From assembly GCF_900106755.1 (NCBI RefSeq), contig NZ_FNNN01000006.1, positions 62,001 to 126,000 of the forward strand: DNA of 64,000 bases, read 5' to 3'. Positions 9,681 to 17,546 of the stretch are shown here, piece by piece (positions within the stretch are counted from its first letter, which is position 1; each line of letters starts with the position of its first letter). Origin of the DNA: Bacteroides faecis MAJ27 (GTDB lineage Bacteria > Bacteroidota > Bacteroidia > Bacteroidales > Bacteroidaceae). The translations under genes and the position numbers were made by a program. Below the pieces are notes generated by a model. The model worked only from the letters and a program-made list of their open reading frames with translations, was not told where the DNA came from and made no database searches.

Positions 9681-10172
9681 TCAAATTAAAGATAATATCT
9701 CTTCCGGCTCTACATCACACTTATCAAAGTGCATTTCATCTTTCGACTTTTCGTGCGAAAACGTAAAGTACGTACAAACCGCTTCGGTACATACTTCGCC
9801 ATCCTTATTATATAACTTAGCTTCAATAATCACAATATTCCGCTTGACTTCCTTAATAGAAGCACGCAACACAATATGGGAATCAGTAGTACTGACCGAC
9901 TTGCGGTAACGAGTCTCCATTTTTGAAGTTACTCCCGTTGTCTGCAATTTACGAAGTATCACCCAAGCGCAGATTTCATCCATGAGAACAGCCTGAATAC
10001 CACCATGCAAGGTATTGATCCATCCCTGATACTCAGGACGGGGTTTCCAGATACTTACCACTTCGTCGCCATCTTCATAAAACTCCATCTTTATTCCGGC
10101 TTCATTATTAGGGGCGCAACCAAAGCAATTGTACCCTTCCAGCCCTTTCCAGGGATTTATTATTTTCTTCAT
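9681..10172 (-). CDS. PaaI-like hotdog-fold thioesterase
   Basis: 163 residues. The hotdog signature is INTLHGGIQAVLMDEICAWVI (about 51-71), with the HGG turn at the start of the central helix and an acidic residue (Asp) on it as in PaaI-type acyl-CoA thioesterases. The N-terminus NCFGCAPNNEAGIKMEF is typical of this subfamily. It probably hydrolyses a cytoplasmic acyl- or aryl-CoA, of unknown identity. A -7 element TATATTTG lies at 10204-10211 upstream. It is separated from the his operon by the his promoter and is not part of it. Confidence 0.85.
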   Translation of the reverse strand: MKKIINPWKGLEGYNCFGCAPNNEAGIKMEFYEDGDEVVSIWKPRPEYQGWINTLHGGIQAVLMDEICAWVILRKLQTTGVTSKMETRYRKSVSTTDSHIVLRASIKEVKRNIVIIEAKLYNKDGEVCTEAVCTYFTFSHEKSKDEMHFDKCDVEPEEILSLI

Positions 10173-10247
10173 AATCTATGACTTCTATTTAAGTTTCACT
10201 TCCCAAATATAAGCAAAATATAAAAAAGAAGAACAATTTTCCACGAT

Positions 10248-12152
10248 TTACTTTCGGATACAACGGATGGCGTAAGCTTTATCCAACCCGGTGTTTCCCT
10301 CTGCTATTTCGTTTTTATCACTTCTCAACAAGAATATTTTCTCATCCGCATCTGTCCCTGCTTCATTCAAAGTCCAATAAGAAAGATATTTTCCTTCATA
10401 GGCAGACTGAAACTTGCCGGCATACATTCCTACCGGATATCCATCAAAACCCGTGAGATTGGTAGCAGTTCCTACTATTGCACCGGCACCGGTGCTTATT
10501 GCTTTCCATGTCCCGGTTTTCAACAAAGAGGCATCATTGCTCAAATAAGTTTTCAGCATATTCCAATCATTCCAATCAGGCATATTCCACCCCACAGGAA
10601 GCAGCTTATTACTGACAATTGTTCCAAAACTATAAAAATAATAACTCTTATCTGTTTGAGACAATAGATAACCTGTCGCTCCGGCATTCATAATCTCCAG
10701 TTTCGGAATTTCTTCTCCATCTATATATAATGATGTTTTCAGATTACTTCCCATCCAATACTGCGTACCAATTTTCACTATCGGGTAATTGTGAATACTA
10801 CTCCCACGCACATCACGCATTATATCTTTCATGGCCAATACGGGCAACATTTCTTCAGGCATAGACAATGCAATTTGTCCGTCAGGCAAAATATACACCT
10901 TACTTCGAGCAGCCTGATTTCCAGGAGTATATTTCAATGAATGTTCTTTCAAATCCCACGCTACAGTTCCGCCGTGCACTTTATCTGCATGTCCGACCAA
11001 TTGTACTACCGTTCCCTTGGATAAGTCAACCGCATGGTTATCTTTCATCGGATAAACGACAATTGCCTGTGAAGAAAAATCAGGGGTCACCAGATATTCT
11101 TTACATATTTCTGCTACCTGCTGCCCAGCACTCAACACTTTATACACCTTCGAATCATCAAATACCAATTTTGACACATCCACATAATTATGGAAGACTT
11201 CGGACCCGGACTGCCCTGTATTTCCATCTTCCCAACTATTGATTTCTCCTTCGACTTTACTTATCAAAACATCTTCGGTCGGGATGAAGGAAATCGCCAG
11301 CTCACTCTGCTTACCACTCTGCAACTGCAATGAAGAGGGCAATGGGCTGGTATATATCTTACCTCCAACATCCAATACGATATATTGATAGCCCAAAGTG
11401 GTTTCCTGCGGAATAAGGATTACTTCTTTTCCGCTCAACCGATCTCCCTGTATCTCCCATTTTCCGGCAGGAGTAATGCTTTTCTCATTAGAAAAAGCGG
11501 AATAAGTTTCTTTTTGGAAATCATAAATCGCCTTAGTATAAAAACCACAAACAGAAAGTTTTGGGTCAGCATCCAGTATACCCTGCAATTCTTCACCTTC
11601 CTTTCCTACCAAAGCGATTTTTAATTTGAAGAATTTGTGATCATAATGCAGGGCGATGGCTCCTTTAGGAGCTGATTGCAGATTTTGAGAAGCAACCAGA
11701 AAATCAGAGCAGAAATAGCCGGCAGAAAGATTTTGATCTGTTTCTACCGCCACCGACATCGTACTTTCTCCCATATTCACTCCCTCTTCCTGATAAGGAT
11801 AATAACTGATCAAACGTAATGTTACCTCATCATCAGGATAATAAATCGGCTCACTGGACTCAAAAACTTTTTCGGAAGTACGAAAGAAACGCAAATTATC
11901 CGCATAACGTTCTTCCTTCATGGTGGAGGACCCTACAAGGGCAAATACTCCCACTTCATCATTCTCTTCAAAGCCATTGCCAGCAACACGTGTATATGTC
12001 GCTTCATGAATATCAGCAGTAAATTTCAATGGAATATCTCCATTGCTGACTGCAGCTTTCTCTCCCGGAATATGACTTACACATGCTAATACAAAAAAAG
12101 AAGAAAAAAGACATACAGCGATTCCTTTTTCCATTCTAAACAAAATATTCAT
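10248..12152 (-). CDS. Fimbrillin-like lipoprotein with C-terminal FISUMP domain
   Basis: I start it at the ATG at 12152, which is preceded by AGAGGA and gives a clean lipoprotein signal (lipobox VLAC, Cys24). An in-frame ATG at 12227 would add 25 polar residues before the signal. The N-terminal half (about 40-310) reads like Mfa-like fimbrillin (ATYTRVAGNGFEENDEVGVFAL). The C-terminal 170 residues resemble the FISUMP/major-paralogous domain (GTQYWMGSNLKT, PVGWNMPDWNDWNMLKTYL, GYPVGMYAG, YAIRCIRK). It is probably an outer-surface protein, either a fimbrial tip or adhesin-like component. No other fimbrial genes flank it. Confidence 0.8.
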   Translation of the reverse strand: MNILFRMEKGIAVCLFSSFFVLACVSHIPGEKAAVSNGDIPLKFTADIHEATYTRVAGNGFEENDEVGVFALVGSSTMKEERYADNLRFFRTSEKVFESSEPIYYPDDEVTLRLISYYPYQEEGVNMGESTMSVAVETDQNLSAGYFCSDFLVASQNLQSAPKGAIALHYDHKFFKLKIALVGKEGEELQGILDADPKLSVCGFYTKAIYDFQKETYSAFSNEKSITPAGKWEIQGDRLSGKEVILIPQETTLGYQYIVLDVGGKIYTSPLPSSLQLQSGKQSELAISFIPTEDVLISKVEGEINSWEDGNTGQSGSEVFHNYVDVSKLVFDDSKVYKVLSAGQQVAEICKEYLVTPDFSSQAIVVYPMKDNHAVDLSKGTVVQLVGHADKVHGGTVAWDLKEHSLKYTPGNQAARSKVYILPDGQIALSMPEEMLPVLAMKDIMRDVRGSSIHNYPIVKIGTQYWMGSNLKTSLYIDGEEIPKLEIMNAGATGYLLSQTDKSYYFYSFGTIVSNKLLPVGWNMPDWNDWNMLKTYLSNDASLLKTGTWKAISTGAGAIVGTATNLTGFDGYPVGMYAGKFQSAYEGKYLSYWTLNEAGTDADEKIFLLRSDKNEIAEGNTGLDKAYAIRCIRK

Positions 12153-12310
12153 GTCCTCTTTATTTAAATATAAATAATAAGAAATCTTTGATTGGGCAGA
12201 AAGAAGGACATAAGAGGAAGTATTCACTTTCAGTTATGAGATTCCACACAACACGTCTGTTGCGACTGGAGAATCATCAACTCCAACATTTCATTCTGAA
12301 ATGTCAAAAG

Positions 12311-12318
12311 CAAAAGTA
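12311..12318 (-). promoter_or_regulatory. Candidate -7 element for the fimbrillin-like gene
   Basis: TACTTTTG on the minus strand matches TAnnTTTG and would give a leader of about 150 nt. The rest of the 12153-12461 gap shows no gene. No matching -33 box is present. Confidence 0.4.
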
Positions 12319-12461
12319 TAAATCATAAACCAACCAATACTTCATTTTCTTAAATAATATTTATATTCATTCATAAGTATCAAATTAGTAGCACTTTATG
12401 AATCAGGGATATTTCAAAACCAAATAGGCTTACACATTATTATATTAGTAATCTAACATTT

Positions 12462-13115
12462 TCAAAAAGAATAGCCTATTTCTACCCCGGCAATATGTTT
12501 ACCTTTTGGAGACTCATACTGATAACAATAAAAAACATCTAACGCCCATCGTTTAGCCAAAGCTATCTCTACTCCAGGCCGATAACGCATACGATCTGCT
12601 CTCCAAAAAGGAGCATCATCCAAACTTTGATAAATTTCAATTGAGAAGTAGGGGGAAACGATTCCTTTTTCAGGTGCATAAGCTAATTTTAAGCGGGAAC
12701 GAAGGCGAGCTTTTGAATCTCCACGGTCAAAAGTTTGCTGAAACCTTTCTCTCAAAGCAATTTTCAACCACTGATATTGAAAACTTGCAGTTGCTCCAAA
12801 GTTATAACGGTGTCTGAATTTCCATTCCGAATCTCCCAAATTCCGGAAATGAGTTTCATATCCGGCTTCCAGTTTCAAAAATGAATAAGCCCGATACTCG
12901 CCTCCAATGGTCAATCCCAAACGGTCCATTCTACCTACGTCATCCTTTGTCCGAAACTCCAGATTGCTTAAAAGTGAAAATCGGGGATCGATCTTATAGT
13001 TCACTTTGAATTTAGTCCATGTAGTGAAATCATCGCTTTGTGCAAATGCAGTGGAAGTCATTCCAGCCAATAGCGCAAACAGCAGTATTTTATTAATTGC
13101 AAATATTCTACTCAT
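12462..13115 (-). CDS. DUF2490 family outer membrane protein
   Basis: 217 residues with a signal peptide (about 1-25, ending STAFAQ). The mature part is alternating amphipathic beta-strands ending in an aromatic residue (EIGYSF), as in small outer membrane barrels, and matches DUF2490 in its FTTWTKFKVNYKI start and RHRYNFGATASF and FRADRMRYRPGVE-like strands. Function is unknown for the family. It stands alone, with the 22-bp repeat array at 13202-13289 about 90 bp upstream. Confidence 0.8.
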   Translation of the reverse strand: MSRIFAINKILLFALLAGMTSTAFAQSDDFTTWTKFKVNYKIDPRFSLLSNLEFRTKDDVGRMDRLGLTIGGEYRAYSFLKLEAGYETHFRNLGDSEWKFRHRYNFGATASFQYQWLKIALRERFQQTFDRGDSKARLRSRLKLAYAPEKGIVSPYFSIEIYQSLDDAPFWRADRMRYRPGVEIALAKRWALDVFYCYQYESPKGKHIAGVEIGYSF

Positions 13116-13201
13116 CGATTACCGGGTTAAAAGTACAAAGATAATAAATCTCCCGCAAAGAAAAATTATGATACTGAAATAATTCTGAAATATCAAGGCT
13201 C

Positions 13202-13289
13202 ATTCCTTTAAAAGAAATACCCCGTTAGTTTTAAAGGAACAGGTCGTTGGTTTTAAACCAAGAGCCCGTTCCTTTAAAAGAAAAAGTAC
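13202..13289. repeat. 22-bp-period array of TTTAAA-centred palindromes (4 units)
   Basis: Four units begin at 13202, 13224, 13246 and 13268, exactly 22 bp apart. Their cores are TTCCTTTAAAAGAA, TTAGTTTTAAAGGAA, TTGGTTTTAAACCAA and TTCCTTTAAAAGAA, each a near-perfect dyad. Units start with GTT (ATT in the first) and the 3' part (such as ACAGGTC, AGAGCCC) is less conserved. It lies between the antiporter stop and the DUF2490 start. Confidence 0.85.
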
Positions 13290-13319
13290 CTATTTTATAC
13301 TCCACTGATAATCAATGCT

Positions 13320-14666
13320 TTATTTTTGCTTCGCATTCCACACCCATAAAGCGAAAAATACCGACAATATAGCCGATCCGATCCAAAACCAATTGATATA
13401 AGTAAAGTCGTAAACCTCTACCCCATTCCGGATCGTTTTATGTCCTTCAATCAAAACTCCGCTCATGACATCTTGCAGCCCGGCTCCGATATAACTGGCA
13501 ATCCCAACAACTCCCAAAGCAGCTCCCGAAGCATTGCGAGGAGCAATATCAACAGCCATCAGCCCACCTAAGAAACAAATCAGTACTCCGATGCCCAGTC
13601 CAAAGAGGATCATTGCCACAGCATCGAGCCAAAAGTGTACCCCTGGCACTAATAAGAACAAACATAATGCTAAAACATTCGTCAGTCCGAAAATCAAAGC
13701 CGGAACATTACGCCGGCCACCAAACAATTTATCAGAAATTACACCGGAAAACATGGTGCCGATAATCCCACAAACAGAACTAATGGAAATAATAAAACTG
13801 GCATCCAAAGTGGAATATCCTTTCTGTGCTTCCAGATAAAAAACTCCCCAACTGTTTACCGCATATCGGCTGATATACATAAATGCGCTTGATAAAGCAA
13901 GTATCCAGATAGCAGGCATTGTCAGAACCTGCCGTTGAGCTTTATTAAAATCTGCCGTTTCAGAAGCACTCATCGTTTTCTTTTCTTTCGAAACATTGAC
14001 CGGAGGAAAGCCCTTACTTTCGGGACTATCATGAAAAAAACGCCATACGATTAATGCCCCCAGCAATCCTACCATACCTGCCCCAAAGAAACCATAACGC
14101 CAGCCACAAACACTAACAATAGATGCTACAATTATAAATGTCAGTGCTTCACCAATATTATGACTGGCGGACCAAAAGCCATAATAAGAGCCACGTTCTT
14201 TATCCGTGAACCAACGGGAAAGTCCGACTACACACGAAGCAGCCCCCATAGACTGAAACCAGCCGCTGACTCCCCAAAGAACAGCAAACAAAATAAATGA
14301 ATGGGTGAAACCGAGACAAAGATTAATCAATGCGGTAACAAGCAGGCCGGTAGTCATAAAACGATTTATATTACTTCGATCTGCCAGAAATCCATTCGTA
14401 AATTTACCCACCGCATACGTAAAGAACAGCACCGAACCGATTATTCCGAGTTCCGTTTCAGAAAAGATTCCCTCGTCTACAATCGGTTTCTTTACTACAT
14501 TCAAGCTCAACCGGCAAACATAATACATACCGTATCCGAAAGTTGCCGAAAGAAAGGTAGACCATTGCAGATATTTCAACCGACGCTTGCCGGATGAAGA
14601 CATAACGTCTTCGTTACAAGGTCCCAGTGAAGAGACCTTGTAAAAATTTATAAGATGTTTCAACAT
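13320..14666 (-). CDS. OPA-family major facilitator, glycerol-3-phosphate / hexose-phosphate antiporter type
   Basis: 448 residues, 12 predicted membrane segments. The N-terminal region (GYGMYYVCRLSLNVVKKPI) and GWFQSMGAASCVVGLSRWF match the organophosphate:phosphate antiporters GlpT/UhpT. It likely sits in the inner membrane and exchanges an organic phosphate for Pi. The first ATG is used here; an ATG at 14603 would still retain all membrane segments. It follows the phosphodiesterase gene by 12 bp, so glycerol 3-phosphate or a related ester is the likely cargo. Last gene of the sigma/SusCD locus. Confidence 0.88.
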   Translation of the reverse strand: MLKHLINFYKVSSLGPCNEDVMSSSGKRRLKYLQWSTFLSATFGYGMYYVCRLSLNVVKKPIVDEGIFSETELGIIGSVLFFTYAVGKFTNGFLADRSNINRFMTTGLLVTALINLCLGFTHSFILFAVLWGVSGWFQSMGAASCVVGLSRWFTDKERGSYYGFWSASHNIGEALTFIIVASIVSVCGWRYGFFGAGMVGLLGALIVWRFFHDSPESKGFPPVNVSKEKKTMSASETADFNKAQRQVLTMPAIWILALSSAFMYISRYAVNSWGVFYLEAQKGYSTLDASFIISISSVCGIIGTMFSGVISDKLFGGRRNVPALIFGLTNVLALCLFLLVPGVHFWLDAVAMILFGLGIGVLICFLGGLMAVDIAPRNASGAALGVVGIASYIGAGLQDVMSGVLIEGHKTIRNGVEVYDFTYINWFWIGSAILSVFFALWVWNAKQK

Positions 14667-14678
14667 GAAGGAATATCT

Positions 14679-15578
14679 TTAGTCGTGCAGTTTCTTTTTA
14701 CGCAAATATTCGAGTAATAATGCCGGGCGGTCTGTTTGAATCAGCTTAGCCCCCTGATTCAAAATCCATCCCCAGCTATCATCCGGTTGGTGTAGTTCTA
14801 CCGCGCGATCGTCATCGTGACCTCCACAAAGTTCAGGCCACAAAGAATTAATGAAAAGCTTGGCACCACTATCACGTACTTTCCTGATCAAGCGAAGCAT
14901 TTCTTCATTATCATCATTAAATACCAGTTCATAAGCAGTTGGTTTCATGTGCAACTGATAATCATTGATTATCTTTTCCGCTCCTTCTTTGTGCAGATTC
15001 ACAATAGGCATAAAAATAACCTTATCAAGTACATCACCATTTTCTGCTTTCACTCGTTCATAGGGGAGTCCTGCTTTAATTACACAATGGTCAATTGTTC
15101 CTGTTTTTTCAAGTACAGCATAAGCTTCCTGAAAATAATCGTAACCTTTATCGATATTCACCATTATCTTCCCTTTGCAAAGTAACATAACTTCTTCGAG
15201 AGTAGGAATCTGATGTCTGGTTTTACAGCCTGCTCCATTTTTAAGTCGCATTGCTTTCAGTTCTGCCAGTGTATAATCCTCAGCGTTTCCTTTTCCCGTC
15301 ATTGTACGGTTAATTGTCTTATCATGCATGACGACCAAGTGACCATCTTTGGTCTTCTTCAAATCTATTTCTACCATATCCACTCCCATATCAATGCAAT
15401 TCTGTATTCCTTGCAATGAATTTTCGGGAGCATTTCGCCAGTCGGCACGATGAGAAACGACCAACACTCTATCGGAATAATTTCCTAACAGGTTTTCTCT
15501 GATTTCCGCAATCCGATTTTGGGCAACAGCCAGTTGCACCAGGCATAAAAGCAATATAAAGTTATAAATTCGTTTCAT
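14679..15578 (-). CDS. Periplasmic glycerophosphodiester phosphodiesterase
   Basis: 299 residues, signal peptide about 1-19 (ending LAVAQ). GDPD motifs are complete: SHRADWRNAPENS with His43, Arg44 and Glu52, VEIDLKKTKDGH with Glu70 and Asp72, and the catalytic His85 in VVMHDKTINRT. The family hydrolyses glycerophosphodiesters to glycerol 3-phosphate and an alcohol. It lies 12 bp before the organophosphate antiporter and 20 bp after the MBL-fold lipoprotein gene, which suggests its product is taken up directly. Confidence 0.93.
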   Translation of the reverse strand: MKRIYNFILLLCLVQLAVAQNRIAEIRENLLGNYSDRVLVVSHRADWRNAPENSLQGIQNCIDMGVDMVEIDLKKTKDGHLVVMHDKTINRTMTGKGNAEDYTLAELKAMRLKNGAGCKTRHQIPTLEEVMLLCKGKIMVNIDKGYDYFQEAYAVLEKTGTIDHCVIKAGLPYERVKAENGDVLDKVIFMPIVNLHKEGAEKIINDYQLHMKPTAYELVFNDDNEEMLRLIRKVRDSGAKLFINSLWPELCGGHDDDRAVELHQPDDSWGWILNQGAKLIQTDRPALLLEYLRKKKLHD

Positions 15579-15598
15579 AAATTCAAATATTAAAATTA

Positions 15599-16657
15599 TT
15601 AGTTCAGCTTACCGTTCTTCCAGACCATCTTTTCTCCCCACATAGGCACATAGGTCTGGTCACAGTTAATCTTGGACGCCCGTTCTAGTGCCATGTCCAA
15701 TGACCATCTGGATGCATCAACACCTGCATGAGCCATTTCCAGAATATGAGATAACAGAACATAATCCGGCTGTACCTGTCCCGCTCCGGTACCTAAAATA
15801 TTATTCTCAGTCAGCGCATTAGGAGCATAGCGGGGAATCAAGACATTGACATGTGGCGCAATGTTTGTATATTGTTCCGGTTTAAAATTGGAATCACCGA
15901 CATGCATAAAGACGAAATTTCCAGCATCATCTCCACAGTCTATCTGGAAGATAGTTACGAAATTGGATAATCCGGAATTATTATGATCGGTAATACAAGT
16001 ACGGATTTTAAATTTACCTATTTCATAATCTTTATCTCCCTTTGCCGTGTAGGGATAAGTGGTGTCCTTCAAATAATTGGATAATACCGGCTTACCCAAA
16101 TCAAACATCGCCTGAATCAAATCTGTACTATAATGATCAGAATGCTTATGCGTCACACAAAGGAAGTCGATATAGGGTGCAAGTTCCTTCGCCCAGCGAT
16201 GAGAAATATCAATAGCAAAACATCCGGAAGGAGTCTTAACTATATATCCCATGTTATAAAGCAACCAGATTTCTGCTGTGCCATTCTCTACTTTGGAGTT
16301 TTTAATTCCGTCCATCACCCGGTCAAAAGCACTCCGGTAATAGTATAAGATCGGTTCACTCTTCTCCATACTCATACTTGCCTGATCAAAACCATTCAGA
16401 AAACTGATAAAATAGTCATCCAGACATTTATCGGCATATCCCTGAATAGTGCTCAAAGCATCGGCACGTTCAGTATTTACAATTGATGGAGAAGTTCCCC
16501 ATAACTGTTGGGTAGTGGCATCTACCTTTGCTGCCAGTTCCGCAAGAATTCCTTCGTACCCGGTCTTCTTATCATTATTATCATCGTCACTACAACTTGC
16601 AAGTCCTATTGCCAGCAGGCAAAACAGGAAATATTGTATTCTTCTTATATTATTCAT
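15599..16657 (-). CDS. Metallo-beta-lactamase-fold lipoprotein
   Basis: 352 residues, lipoprotein signal with Cys22 (LASCSDDDN). The metal site is THKHSDH (His170, His172, Asp174, His175), with further ligands likely in CITDHNNSG and FVFMHVGDSN. The layout resembles UlaG-like and related lactonases or phosphodiesterases more than true beta-lactamases. About 130 residues precede the metal motif, more than usual. It is probably anchored in the envelope and acts on the same compound as the neighbouring phosphodiesterase; the reaction is not known. Confidence 0.82.
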   Translation of the reverse strand: MNNIRRIQYFLFCLLAIGLASCSDDDNNDKKTGYEGILAELAAKVDATTQQLWGTSPSIVNTERADALSTIQGYADKCLDDYFISFLNGFDQASMSMEKSEPILYYYRSAFDRVMDGIKNSKVENGTAEIWLLYNMGYIVKTPSGCFAIDISHRWAKELAPYIDFLCVTHKHSDHYSTDLIQAMFDLGKPVLSNYLKDTTYPYTAKGDKDYEIGKFKIRTCITDHNNSGLSNFVTIFQIDCGDDAGNFVFMHVGDSNFKPEQYTNIAPHVNVLIPRYAPNALTENNILGTGAGQVQPDYVLLSHILEMAHAGVDASRWSLDMALERASKINCDQTYVPMWGEKMVWKNGKLN

Positions 16658-16658
16658 A

Positions 16659-17543
16659 TTATTTCAGTGTTTTATAGTCATCAATTATTTTATCGAAGGT
16701 CTCTGCAATCCGTTCAAGAGCAGGTCTCACATTATTATTTTCGTGATCCTTCGTCGCTTCATACATGAAAACGCCTTTATATCCGGTCTTCTCCAAATCG
16801 TACATCAACTTTCCCCATTTTATATTTCCCTGTGTAGGAAGCCAGTGGCATTCGTTCACCAAATCAAAATCTGAAGCATGTATAGTGCCGATACGGCTAC
16901 CTACTATTGCCACAAAGTGCTCTGTCGTGCCTTTGGTATAGTGATTTGTATCAAAGCACACTTTTACGTCCGGGATATCTCCGACAATCCTCATAAGTTC
17001 CTCCGGAGTATTTCCCAAACAGGTTCTGGGCAGATTCTCTATACAAAGTTGAGCGCCAATCCTATCAGCATATTTCTTCAGATAAGCAATAGACTCCGAA
17101 GCATTGGCAATCCGTTGCGCCCGAATACTATCGGCTATCGGTTCCGAACTTGGATGCAAAACCAGGCAAGTCGGTTGAAACATGGCACACAATTCTATCA
17201 TCTCTGCCATAAAATCTACATTTTCCTTCCTTAACCGATCATCCAGAACTGAGATATCCAGCGTTCGGGAGAAAGGAAGATGAATAGACCAGACTTCGAT
17301 ATCCGCACTGTCTATCTTCGCTTTCATTTCCTTTATACGTGGAATCACTTCATCGACAGGAACTCCCCTATAACATTGATTAAAGGCCACCTCGACATAC
17401 TTCACACCAGTCGCTTTTGCATGAAGGAAGTCGGCAGCAGCAGGTGCTTTCCACACTGCTGTCGTAGTACCTACTTCATATTTCTGCGCATATCCACAAA
17501 CAGACATCACCATAAATGCGATAAAAATCAATTTTCTCATCAC
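16659..17543 (-). CDS. Secreted sugar phosphate isomerase/epimerase-like TIM barrel
   Basis: 294 residues with a signal peptide (1-19, ending VCGYAQ). The AP-endonuclease/xylose-isomerase-like barrel shows the usual metal ligands in LCIENLPRT (Glu), CFDTNHY (Asp/His), GTIHASDF (His) and MYEATKD (Glu). Members isomerise or epimerise sugars, 3-keto sugars or inosose. Export from the cytoplasm is typical of Bacteroides 3-keto-sugar and polyol enzymes. It is 1 bp from the MBL gene and 3 bp from the lipoprotein gene before it, so co-translation is likely. Confidence 0.83.
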   Translation of the reverse strand: MMRKLIFIAFMVMSVCGYAQKYEVGTTTAVWKAPAAADFLHAKATGVKYVEVAFNQCYRGVPVDEVIPRIKEMKAKIDSADIEVWSIHLPFSRTLDISVLDDRLRKENVDFMAEMIELCAMFQPTCLVLHPSSEPIADSIRAQRIANASESIAYLKKYADRIGAQLCIENLPRTCLGNTPEELMRIVGDIPDVKVCFDTNHYTKGTTEHFVAIVGSRIGTIHASDFDLVNECHWLPTQGNIKWGKLMYDLEKTGYKGVFMYEATKDHENNNVRPALERIAETFDKIIDDYKTLK

Positions 17544-17546
17544 CGT

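Noticed and set aside
12153..12227. Longer start for the fimbrillin-like lipoprotein
   Set aside because: It would place 25 polar residues before the lipoprotein signal, while the ATG at 12152 has a purine-rich site before it.
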